From NCBI GenBank assembly GCA_003013855.2, contig PVNU02002850.1, forward strand, positions 1,426,001 through 1,490,000: DNA of 64,000 nucleotides. Direction: 5' to 3'. The notes under the pieces are model-generated. The model ran no database searches. It worked only from the letters and a program-made list of their open reading frames with translations, and was not told where the DNA came from. Position numbers and translations under genes: made by a program. This stretch comes from Liriodendron chinense (taxonomy: Eukaryota > Streptophyta > Magnoliopsida > Magnoliales > Magnoliaceae). Position 1 is the stretch's first letter; each line of letters begins with the position of its first letter. Of this stretch, positions 22,242-32,543 are shown one piece after another.

Positions 22242-22436
22242 TGTTCCTGGTAACACATTAGTGGGTGTTACACCTACCGTGTGGGCCTATCTTGATGTAT
22301 TTTTTGTGTATCCATGCCGTCCATATGTTGTTACGTCTAAATTTAGGGTGGGATCCAAAATTATAAGAAGATCCAAATCTCAAGTGGACCATACCAATAG
22401 AAAGAATGATGAATAATCATTAAAAGCATTTTTGGT
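22242..22436. mobile_element. GGGCCCACC foldback MITE, copy h, left half only
   Basis: The left arm GGTAACACATTAGTGGGTGT resembles that of copy f, followed by GATGTATTTTTTGTGTATCC. After CAAGTGGACCATACCAATAG the family sequence stops near 22436, where unrelated sequence begins. A right half of the same family resumes at 25495, so this copy may have been split. Confidence 0.65.
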
Positions 22437-25400
22437 TGTATGACAATTTTTTTTTATTTTTTTATTTTTTGTAAAAGGCCAGGCAGTGAGGATTGTTGAT
22501 ACATATTGGGGGATCGCCAATACACACTGTGAATCTCCGATATTTAGTGTGGATCGTCGATATTCGCCGATATCGGAGATCCACTGTGCTCATCGGCGAT
22601 CCACAGTGTGTGAATAACCAATATCCACTTACATTAAATGCACTGTTATTCACTTGCATTATGTGCTTTCTAACTATCAACCCTTTTGAATCCCATTCTT
22701 TTAGCTTTCTAATAATCTTTCAGAAAGTAACCTCTTTCAATATGGCTTCCGATGCCGCTCGTCGTGTTGGTCGTTTTTTGTTTTTATTTTTTGGTTAGAT
22801 TTGTTGGATCTGATTGGTGCAGGAAGGGATGGAGAGATTATTACACATCTTGAAGAACTCCATCCCTTAGAAACTATTGACCAATCTGTGCCAGAAATTA
22901 CTTCTAATTTATGACTGATTCAAGCCATTTTTTGAGAATTTAGAGAGAATCGGGCATATTATATTATGATAACACAACGATTTCGCACTCATCAAGTTCT
23001 CCAGGAACAGTTCAGACGACTACAAGACGACATTAGCCACTCATAAGCCACTGTAGATGCCCTCCACATAGATCATCTTAATGCCTGGTGTGATATTTGT
23101 TCACTTTCTATAGTCATTCACATATTGAGACGTTAAATCAGAAGAGAAGACAGTATTCATGAATTTAGGATGCCACTCCAAGAAGCTCGACACATAACAC
23201 TAGTAACATCCGAATTAATGAAAGTGGTCAAATGTCTCTTCTGCTTCGAACAAGAGCTCTATGCGAATTTACTTGGCCAATATAAATAGGAAGAGGTCAA
23301 AATGAAATGGTGGAGGGAAGAATTATCATGGATTGTTGCAGTCTTGGCCAACCGCACCTCTCAATATGAGTCATTGTAAAATGGGTCAAATTATGATATC
23401 TTTTGTTTTGTACTTGTAGTCTTCCAATCATCCTTTCATCTGTACTCTTCTAACCATCATCTTATATATGTACTCACCACACTTTTGTCTATTGAGCCTT
23501 GGATTGAGAGATGTTAGAAGAAATGATAGCAAATACATAGTTGATTGTTATTCGCCAATATACGCTGAGGATCATCGATACTCACCGTGGGACATCATTA
23601 TTGTGTTACATTAAATGCGTAATGGAGCCGCCCAAACCCTTAGTGAAAGAAAAAAATCTACGTAGAGAAGCAAACCCCCTACATGTAACCCTCATTAATC
23701 CCATCATTCCAATTAATGCCTTACAATTTTTAGTGTCTTTTCACCTTATATATGCTTTATAACAATCAATCCTCTTTAATCCCATCCTTCTAGCTTTGCA
23801 ATCTTTTTGCAAGAATTAATCTTGTAACCATCAACCCTCTTTATGACTTCCAAAGCTGCTCATCATGTCACTGCCTTCTCTGAGTCATGCAGGAAGGGAT
23901 GCAGAGATTACTTTAAGATGAATGTTGAATAGACAACTCCATAGGACCTATCTTTATGTTTATTTCAAATACAACATGTAGAAAAAGTCATAATGATTAT
24001 CATTCCAGTATGCAAATAATGACCATTCATACATCAAATAATGATTAGTCAAAGTTGGGCTGAGTTGTCCAATATAACCCGTACATATAGAGTGGTTGAT
24101 GGAAATAACAACTCATATAAGATTATACGGTAAATAATCATTCGTTCAGACCATACAAAATATTCAAGCAAATACCTCTCATCCACTGCTCTTTCATATA
24201 TAATGTATATTCGGCACCAACGATCCTACTCATCCATAGTTCTTGAACTAATATAGAAAAATGCCACTAAACCGCCGTGGCCATTGGCAGCCCAACCAAC
24301 GTCCACCTCTTGGCGACTCCTACCGTATGCACACAAGGAAGGTTGAGTGGGATCGTTGGATACATAAGGGAGAAGAATGGACATCTATTTGTAAGAGGTA
24401 TAATCTTTTAATACCCAAATAACACTCATTGAATATGAGACGTGATACACTAAAGGCAAATAGAGATTGTGTTGGCAAAGCTGAAAAAGGAGATCAGTAT
24501 GATGACATGCCGTGTAGTGAGGGAGTGGGTTGAGGGAGGGATGACTGATCCATTGTATGCATCTGAATCAAAAATATCAAACGAGAGTGATAGGAGTTAA
24601 TTGGATCTGAATGATAGTTTATTGTGATTGTAAAACTAAATAGTATGTTCTCACGATATTAGATATCTATATATGTGTAACATTTTCATAATTCTAGTTA
24701 AATCATTTTATGTGTAAGGTGATGATTATTTGAGTGGATAAAAAATGTAGTTACTAATATTGTATAATGGTTCTAAGAATTTGCCTTGTGAAACTTTGTA
24801 TTGTATTTCTTGAAAAATTTCAAGCACTTTTAACACATGAGATGGACAATCTTATAATTCAATGTGGATCACCGATAATAACTATAAATTGCTGATCAAT
24901 ATGAGTATCGATGATCTATAGTGACTATCGGTGATCAATATTAAGTATTGGCTATCGACAATGAGTATCGGCGATTGACAATGACTATCATGCGATCCAC
25001 AGTAGATATCAGTGATCCACAGTGGGTATCGACGATTCATAGTGACTATTGATGATCCATAAAGTATCAACTATCCATAGTGACCATCGACAATATTCCT
25101 CCATTGTAAAGTTCCTCTAAATCAATCATCCATTTCATCATAAAAAGAATAATTATAATAATAAACTAGTAATTACAAGACCCAATTTATACATTTTTCG
25201 TGTATATACAAAAATAATGGAAAAAAGTGAATCCACTACATTTCGTTTTTTTTTTTTTTTTCACTTCATCTTTTGGAATATGTATCTTTGTGTGATTAGA
25301 TTTTACTTGGGGGGTTTTGAATCTATAAATTCCACCTCGTCTTCCTCATCTTCATCATCAACCGATTTTCTTTGTCTTTCAGTCTTTCTATACTATTGAA

Positions 25401-25494
25401 GATAGTTGAAAGACAATGTCTCTCTAAAATAGGGAGATTCATTCTACAGATTAACTTACAACTTAATATTATTCATGACATCACCAGTAAGTAA
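22437..25494 (+). mobile_element. Unclassified repeat-rich region, probable element of unknown family
   Basis: Arrays of about 20-bp repeats (GATCCACAGTGxxTATCGGC and its reverse) lie at 22486-22640 and 24850-25100, with a shorter patch at 23545-23600. Two related modules follow the first and third patches (22629-22870 and 23609-23912). Each has TTACATTAAATGC, AACCCTCTTT or ACCCTTTTGAATCCCAT, an ATG with GCTTCC or ACTTCC, and GCAGGAAGGGATG. A decayed open frame (22819-23379) and a second short frame (24262-24420) lie between the arrays. No terminal inverted repeat or target duplication could be fixed by eye. Subterminal-like arrays suggest a DNA transposon; this is inference. Confidence 0.45.
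22819..23379 (+). pseudogene. Decayed single-frame ORF of unknown family
   Basis: Reading from GCA at 22819 gives 187 codons in one frame, interrupted only by stops and never by a frameshift. Readable pieces are GRDGEIITHLEELHPLETID, FRTHQVLQEQFRRLQDDIS, TVDALHIDHLNAWCDICS and EDSIHEFRMPLQEARHI. Several stops sit where CAA, CAG or CGA codons would fit, as expected from cytosine deamination of a methylated transposon. It may have been an alpha-helical protein. An upstream ATG at 22742 is in a different frame. I do not recognise the family. Confidence 0.4.
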
Positions 25495-25860
25495 GAAGCA
25501 CTATCAGGTGGACCATAGCATAAGAAACAGCGGTGATTGATCGTCCTACCATTAAAAACTTCTTAGGGCGCACATTGATGTTTTCGTAGTGTTTATTTAC
25601 CATCCAATCTGTTGATAAGGTCATGTAAGCCTGGTGAAGGGAAAAAAACAAATATCAGCTTATCCAAAACTTGTATGGCCCATTAATGGTCAATCACCAT
25701 TGTTTCTTATGGTATGGTCCACCTGATAATGGGATCTGCTTCATTTTGGTGATAATGCCCTAAAATGATATGGAAAAATGGATGAACGACGCGGATACAT
25801 AATACATAATACATACATCAAGGTGGGCCCCACAGCAACCCCACAGTAAAGGTCGCACCT
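25495..25860. mobile_element. GGGCCCACC foldback MITE, copy i, right portion
   Basis: It begins inside the family core (CAGGTGGACCATAGCATAAGAAACAG) and runs to the right arm ACATCAAGGTGGGCCCCACAG. It is cut at 25860 by the solo-LTR-like insertion and continues after 29380 for a few tens of bases (TGTTGGGTGAGGCC). Confidence 0.7.
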
Positions 25861-27463
25861 TATAACGACCCGAGATTTTTTACTCTCGTGTATAACACGA
25901 CGGCCAAATTCCCAAGTAACTTATGGGATGACTAATTTGTCAAATAATAAAATGTAGCATTCAAGCACAATAGCGGAAACAATTGTTATCTTATTCTATT
26001 AACTTACTACGTTATCATCAATATTTAAATAAGGGAACCAACCAATATCCATACTGATTACTAAAAATACAAAACCATGTCTTCTCTAGAACACTTATTA
26101 CAATTCCATAAATGTATCAACTACTCAAAAGAAATATTTAATAAATGAAAACATCAACTAAGTTTCTCCAACATCGTCATCCACCATGTGATCGTATGAA
26201 CCATCGAACTTTTTTCCTTGAAAATCGGGTTTAATACTTGGATCTTCACCTGCATAATCTAAATTGTGTTTGGGATAGCGTTAAACGCTATTATAGTGTG
26301 GAATATTTCCTCCAAGACAATCAAGAATAATAATAATAACGGTATAGAGTAAATGCAAGCAGGATATTATCATTTAATCAAATCAAAACAATAAAGTAAA
26401 AATCTTTGTTAATGCGATGCATGGAATGCATGCTCTGGCTAAGGCACCCTGGCTAAAATCACAATACATGAAGCAGGAGACTCCCTATTACGACTTCACG
26501 CTAGCCACTAGTCACCAGAGGTTCCTGGGACGCACAAGCCCAGTTTTGCCAGACAACATGAGAAACGGGACGCTCATAGTCCAAATCTACACGTGATAGT
26601 GTACGAGAGAAGTAGGATGCTCTAGCCTATTCTCAATTCCGTACACCCACATGAAGTCATGTGAATGTATGACTTTAGTTTCACCTTTATTTAAGTAATT
26701 TCGCATCCGACCGTATTAAAAGAACTTAACGGTCACTATGGGGAGTTGTAAACAAACCAGTATAGGCCGACAGCTTGGGCTTAGTGTCCATGGCACCAAC
26801 CCCGGCTCATGAGAATTTATATACCATTAGTGTCCACTCATTGTTCCGTTTTATGATTCCATCATGTTCCAAGAAGTTAATATTGTACATCATAGCCAAA
26901 GTCATTAAAACACTCATGTAATGTATATAGATCCAACCAAGTATCATGTACATGTAAGGATCTCTTGGCAAACAATCATTGCATTCTCTTAGTCAAGTCA
27001 AGACATATCCTTCCATCATGGACACCCTTCACAGGTTCCATCACTGTACATCAAATGATTTTACTAACTTAGGGACAAAGAGTGCACATTAATAAAATAT
27101 TCCATAATGATCTTACACACATATTGCATATAACAACATGAAAGCCAATATCGCTTGTAGAACATAAATCAAGATAATTAATGCATAGCTTTCACAAAAA
27201 TAAATGACAAAAATACACATGCTTCTTAGTAAAAAATTCAAACATGGAATCGCATCATTATTTAATGATAATCATTGTAAATCCTACGTTAATCTTCATG
27301 TTATATGGATCAACAATTCAAAACAAATACCGTCATATGTCACAAAAGAAACTTAGGATAATCATATCATTATTAATGAAAGGCTTGAATGAAAATCCTC
27401 ACCTCATGGATCGGACGCGATAGAAGGCCATAGGGGCTAAGCACGTCGCTGGAACAACCAAAT

Positions 27464-27466
<3 letters not shown>

Positions 27467-27522
<56 letters not shown>
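27467..27522 (+). repeat. (CT)n microsatellite
   Basis: About 28 CT units in a row, followed by a pyrimidine-rich tail. Confidence 0.97.
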
Positions 27523-27525
<3 letters not shown>

Positions 27526-27636
27526 TTTTCTTTTCTCTCTCTCTTTCTTAAATTCGGGCATATGAGTTATTGTTACTGGGAGAGGCTTCTTTTAGGTTAT
27601 GAGGGTCAGAATTTAGGGTTAGAAGAGGGTATGCAT

Positions 27637-28137
27637 TAGGGCTGTAAATGGTCGGGTTCGGGGCGGGTTTAGCCAAAACCAAACCCGCCCATTTACTAAA
27701 TGAGTCTGGGTCCAAATTTTAGACCCAGACCCTTTTACTAAATGGGCGGGTCCGGGTCAGGTCTGAGTCAACCCATTAGACCCATTTATAAATGGGTCTG
27801 GGTCTGGTAGAGGGAGATCCACCCAGACCCATTTATAAATGGGTCGGGTCTAATGGGTCCGGGTCTAGAACAAGTATGCAAGCATTTTACAAGGCTTTAA
27901 AATCGGGTCCAGATGGGTCCCTTGAAACATAGACTAAACCTGCCCACTTACTAAATGGGTTCAGATCGGGTCGGGTCAGGCCTAATATAAAGGAAACCAG
28001 ACCCAGACCTGTTTAACAACTGGGTCTGTTCTTGGACCCAGACCCGTAACATTTAACAAATGGGTCGGGTCTGGGTCGAGTCTAAATGGGTCGGGTCCGG
28101 GTACCCCATCGGGTCCGCTGACCCATTTACAGCCCTA
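27637..28137. mobile_element. 501-bp hAT MITE (TAGGGCTGTAAATGG)
   Basis: A perfect 15-bp terminal inverted repeat TAGGGCTGTAAATGG and a perfect 8-bp target duplication GTATGCAT (27629-27636, 28138-28145) define it. The interior is a palindrome-rich field of GGGTC, GGGTCTGG and AAATGGGT words on both strands. It shares the TAGGGCT end with hAT-2 at 48910, so hAT-2-like transposase may have mobilised it. Confidence 0.93.
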
Positions 28138-29439
28138 GTATGCATGACTATTTGTGCGTGGTTGCGATAGAAAGTGGTTTAAAGCGAGATTTCAGGTCGA
28201 ATTTGAAAAGCGTATACACAACGAATGGAATGAGGTTTTGGACATGAGCTATGATGGGTATGGGACACAAAATAGACGTGGTAGATTTTAAAATGGGGTC
28301 TACACGCGATCTAATGGTCGGCGTGAAGTTTTAAGGAAAGTGATGGGATGAAAATAGAAATTTGCAAACAGATGGTTTATCTGTCAATCTGACACCTAGG
28401 ATGTGTTTAGATTAGTCCATTTATATAGGTGGGGTCCACAAACTAAGTCTTAATAGACGTTTGATAGGTCTTTTGCATATGAGAAGGTTCTAGAGAAAAA
28501 TCTTCAAAAATTTAGAAAGCTCGGTTTTGGAAGGGATTCTCCACGTTGGTTAGCTTGGAGGGATCTTCAGGATCCTCTAAAAGCATACCTAGCTTCCCAT
28601 GTGAAGAGGATTCCCGGATTGAAAGTTCTAAAATTCCAACGGTAGATTTGAAAGGAGAGATCGGGTCGAATGCGGGATGTAATGAAGAGATTTTTGGTAA
28701 GAGGAGGTTTTGATGGACTACAAAGAGGATGAACGGTTCAGATCTTCGAAAAGAGCCCCCCAAATGGACGGTTTGGATGGTCAGTAGTGGTAGCGGACGC
28801 ACAGCGAACGCCCTGTATAAAAAGCCACCGGGCCTGACGTGGGCCGGCAAGCCCGGACATGGGGTTTGGCTATGGTGGGTCCCAATGTGATGTATATATC
28901 AAATATACTCCATCCAGAAGGTCGGTCACTTAAATTAGGCGTTGACACAAAAAATGGGACAAATCCGAGATCGGGCGGCCCACTTATGATCTATTTTCTA
29001 CTTAGGGCATTTGTAGGATGATTGGAGGGCTAAAATTCGACGTGTGCGATTAAAATGTATCTAAATGCTAAAGTCCAAAATTTTACATCTTAATAATTTC
29101 TACAAACTAAAATACTTAAAAATGACACATTAACTTAAGTTTAACTAATGTCATTTTTGTAATTATTGTAAATCTTCGAGTTTAGCGGAATCTAACCCTT
29201 CTACATTATTAATGGAATTATTCTAAGCAACTTTAATAAAGGGTACCCTACCGGATCTCTTACGGATGGTCCGTTATTCTTGAAACAAGGGTAAATGTAT
29301 GATAATTATTTAAAATAAAATAAAAATAAATTTTCAAAATTTTTCAAATAAATCTAAAAAATCTGGGGCGTTACACACCTTGTTGGGTGAGGCCGATGTC
29401 TCACCTAATCTGCTCTCCTTTGCAAGGGTTGGGGAACAA

Positions 29440-29813
29440 ACTTATTGCTACTACATGGTATGTAGGGCCCACCATTAGTATGGTCTATATCCAATCCATG
29501 TATAAGGTTCCTTCAATTTCACCATTCATCTAAAAAGTTAGGCCAATCCAAAACACAAGTGGGCCACAACCAAGGAACCGTCCAGATTGGAAACAAACGT
29601 CCATCATTAAAACCTTTCTGATCATGTGTGGGGCCATCCAATCCATTTAAATGATGCCACCCACCATGATGAATGTATATCCCAAAAATCAAATCATTAC
29701 AAAACCCATGTGGGCCACACCACGTGATTTTAAAGGTTTTAAGCTTGCATATGGTATGGCCCATCTGATTTTTGGAACGTCTAGATGTCTGGGCCTGAAG
29801 GAGATAATTGAGG
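29440..29813. repeat. Foldback-like dispersed repeat, further subtype
   Basis: It contains GTAGGGCCCACCATTAGTATG at the left and CCACCCACCATGATGAATGT, GTGGGCCACACCACGTGATT and ATATGGTATGGCCCATCTGA further in. These words are related to the GGGCCCACC family, but the arms are incomplete and the copia insertion interrupts it at 29818. Confidence 0.5.
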
Positions 29814-29818
29814 GTCCT

Positions 29819-30434
29819 TGTTGAGGTTGTCCTCAATCTTAACATAGAGGCTTTGGACGACCAATGTGATTGGGTCAAGTACCTGAAATTGTCCAGGATA
29901 TGACTTCTGGAATCTGGACATCGCTGGATCAGAAAAGTGGTGTTGTTAGTCGTCCGAAAGGGTCGGATCGGGCGCCCAAAATTCCCAATACAGGAACTGT
30001 GAACTCTTTGGACAGATATGGCCATTGTCGGTCGCTCAACTGGATCGGGTCGGGCACCCGACGGCCGACGAACTCTATAGGTTGGTTGTGTGGGATTTGT
30101 TTCTAATTCGGGTTTTATGCTATTTAAAGGGGTGTGATGCAGGATTAGGGTAACACAAGGAGTCTTAGATATGTTCAAAGGGTTGAGAGAGTTCTAGGGT
30201 AAGAGAAAAAGCTTGTGGTAGCTTGAGTTTATCTTGTGGGGCTTAGATTTGGGTAAGTTTTCTTCATTCTCTTATAACTTTTGATTTATAGTGATCGCTT
30301 TGTGCCATGATTTTTTCGTGAGGGATTTTCCACGCAAAATTCGGATTGCCTTCTTGTGATTGTCGATTTGCTTAGTTGTTGTCGTTGTGGTTTATCTCAT
30401 TTGATTCTCGCTTCTACAGGTGCCCTTCCCAACA
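29819..30434 (+). repeat. 5' LTR of copia element
   Basis: 616 bp, beginning TGTTGAGGTTGTC and ending CTTCCCAACA. It contains CTATTTAAAGGGGTGTGATG near 30121, a plausible TATA-type box (TATTTAAA), and the transcribed leader AGAGTTCTAGGGTAAGAGAA. Confidence 0.85.
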
Positions 30435-30487
30435 AGTGGTATCAAATCGAACGTTGGGAGGCAGAAAGAATATGAGATGAGGTATCA

Positions 30488-31560
30488 ATGACGTCTAGTA
30501 TGAGATTTAACATAGAGAAGTATTTTGGAAAAAACAACTTTGAACTTTGGAAGGTCAAGATGAAGGGCCTCCTAGTTCAGCAAGGACTAGAAGAAGCACT
30601 CCTTGGAGAGCCACTGAAATCTATGAAAGAAGAAGAGTGGAAGAAGATGGATAAAAAGTTCATGATGTTAATCCAGTTATGCCTAACGGATGAGGTCATG
30701 TACAATGTCATGAGGGAGAAGACTGCACCTAATACGTGGGCGAAGTTGGAGAATATCTACACGAATTTTTTTTTAAGAAAATCGCCTGTATATGATGCTT
30801 CAGTTGTTCAACCTGAAGATGACGGAGGGGACTGATGTTAAGAGCCACATTAGCCACTTCGATAGGCTCGTTTGCAAGTTGTTGGATGCAGATGAACAGA
30901 TGAATGATGAATATTAAGCATGCATTCTGTTGAATTCTCTTTTGAATTCATATGAGTAATTCAAAAACTCGTTATACGCAGATAGGGAGACCATTAGCGT
31001 GGAGACCGTTATCTCAGCCCTCTAGTCAAAGGCGATGAGAAAGAAAAGCTGTGGTCTAGGTTCTTTTATGGAAAAGGCACCGGTTATGAGGAGAAGAAAT
31101 TCTGAGTGGGTTGGAAGATGTTCGCAGTCGAGATCTAAATCCAATGGCAAAGGGAAGAGCAAGGTGAAGTGCTGAAATTGTGGACAGGAAGATCATATAA
31201 AGAAGGATTGTCAAAATCCTAAGACAAGGCAAGAGAAGTTTGAAGATTCTTCCATGAGAGCTAATAACTCAAAATCCATGGAGGATGAGTGTGATGTTTG
31301 CGATGTATTGATTGTAGCCAGGTCGGGGTTATCCTGCGATGGGTGACTCTTTGATTCAGGTGCATCGTATCACATGTATCTTGATCATGTATGACATACA
31401 ACGAGTATGATGGTAGATTGGTGTTCTTAGGCGATGGTGCACTCAAGGTTCATTGGCTTCGATCGAGTTTATAAAGTGACAAAGGGTGTATTCATGATGA
31501 TAAGGCACTGAGGTGTGGCCATCTTTACAAGTTGATCAGAGCACTTCTCACTGTGGAGTT
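30488..31560 (+). pseudogene. Copia gag and protease remnant
   Basis: The ATG at 30488 opens a 115-residue frame of the copia Gag N-terminus (MRFNIEKYFGKNNFELWKVK, KEEEWKKMDKKFMMLIQLCL). A frameshift near 30770 moves it to a frame reading NLKMTEGTDVKSHISHFDRLVCKLLDADEQM, then the zinc knuckle CX2CX4HX4C at 31170-31211 (one X is a TGA stop), and the protease motif FDSGASYHMY near 31350. Reverse transcriptase, integrase and RNase H are absent. Multiple stops make it dead. Confidence 0.85.
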
Positions 31561-31756
31561 GCGAGGTCTGCAACGAATTCCACTGTTGCTCTATGTGGCA
31601 CGTGCGCAAAAGCCACATAGCGAGCCGGGCGTGAAGATGCAAGAGTAAAGTTGGTGGGAGCACGAGAAGTGATGGAGCTATGAAGGAGACGAACTATAAA
31701 TGAAGAATGGAGCTCAAGAGCAATGGATCGATGAAGATTGAAGCCACGGTGGAGAT

Positions 31757-32538
31757 TGTTGAGGTTGTCTTCAATCTCGACACTAGGGGGCTTCAGGCGA
31801 CCGATGGGATCGGGTCGGGCGCTTGAAACTGCCCATGATATGACTTCTAGGAATTTGGACACTGCCGGATCGGAAAGTGGGGTTGTCGGTCGCCCAACAG
31901 TGTCGGATCGGGCATCCAAAATTCTCCGGATAAGAACTGCGAACTCTCTAGACAGATGTGGCCATTGTCGATCGCCCGACCCGATCTTGTCGTCGAGTGC
32001 CCGATGGCCGACGGACTGTATAGGTTAGTTTGTGGTTTTGCACGTGATTTATTTCTAATTTCTATTTTATGCTATTTAAAGGGGTATAATATGGGATTAG
32101 GGTAACACAAGGAGTCCCTAGACGTGTTCTAGGGGTTGAGAGAGTTCTAGGGTGAGAGAAAAAACTTGTGGTAGCTTAGGTTTCTCTTGTGGGGCTTAAA
32201 TCTGGGAAAGTTTTCTTCGTTCTCTTATAACTTCTTATTCATAGTGATCACTTTGTGCTGTGAGTCCTAGACGTGTTCAAGGGGTTGAGAAAGTTCTAGG
32301 GTGAGAGAAAAAACTTCTGGTAGGTTAGGTTTCTCTTGTGGGGCTTAGATCTGGGTAAGTTTTTTTCATTCTCTTATAACTTCTAATTCATAGTGATCGC
32401 TTTGTGCTGTGATTTTTTCCCATGAGGGATTTTCCTTGTAAAATTCAAATTACCTTTTTGTGATTGTTAATTTGCTTAGTTGTTGCCGTTGTGGTTTATC
32501 TCATTTGATTCTCGGTTCTGTGGGTGCCCTTCCCAACG
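31757..32538 (+). repeat. 3' LTR of copia element with internal duplication
   Basis: It follows the purine-rich GGTGGAGAT. Compared with the 5' LTR it carries a tandem duplication of about 125 bp: the segment starting TAGACGTGTTCTAGGGGTTG near 32118 is repeated near 32268. Confidence 0.85.
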
Positions 32539-32543
32539 GTCCT

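Larger units (their letters stand above)
25861..29375 (-). mobile_element. 3.5-kb solo-LTR-like element with 5-bp target duplication
   Basis: The ends are inverted copies of one another: left TATAACGACCCGAGATTTTTTAC and reversed right TGTAACGCCCCAGATTTTTTAG. A perfect 5-bp duplication CACCT flanks the unit (25856-25860 and 29376-29380). It contains no pol genes. A 5-bp duplication with TG...(C/T)A ends and no coding region fits a solo LTR read on the minus strand; such long LTRs occur in the plant Tekay/Del group. The alternative is a non-autonomous element with 24-bp inverted ends. It contains a CT microsatellite and a hAT MITE. Confidence 0.65.
29819..32538 (+). mobile_element. Ty1/copia retrotransposon, internally deleted
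   Basis: The 5' LTR is 29819-30434 (TGTTGAGG...CCCAACA), followed by a primer site TGGTATCA after two bases. The 3' LTR is 31757-32538. A 5-bp target duplication GTCCT is present at 29814-29818 and 32539-32543; the last base of the 3' LTR is mutated from A to G. Only gag and a trace of protease remain between the LTRs (about 1.3 kb). The LTRs have diverged by many substitutions, so it is an old insertion. Confidence 0.9.

Noticed and set aside
24850..25100. Short repeat array, considered as a CRISPR-like array
   Set aside because: The repeats are ~20 bp, imperfect, in both orientations and without spacers; the genome is eukaryotic.
29519..30178. Long open frame (219 codons) on the minus strand
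   Set aside because: It runs antisense through the copia 5' LTR and its flank, and has no recognisable domain. The LTR explains the sequence.
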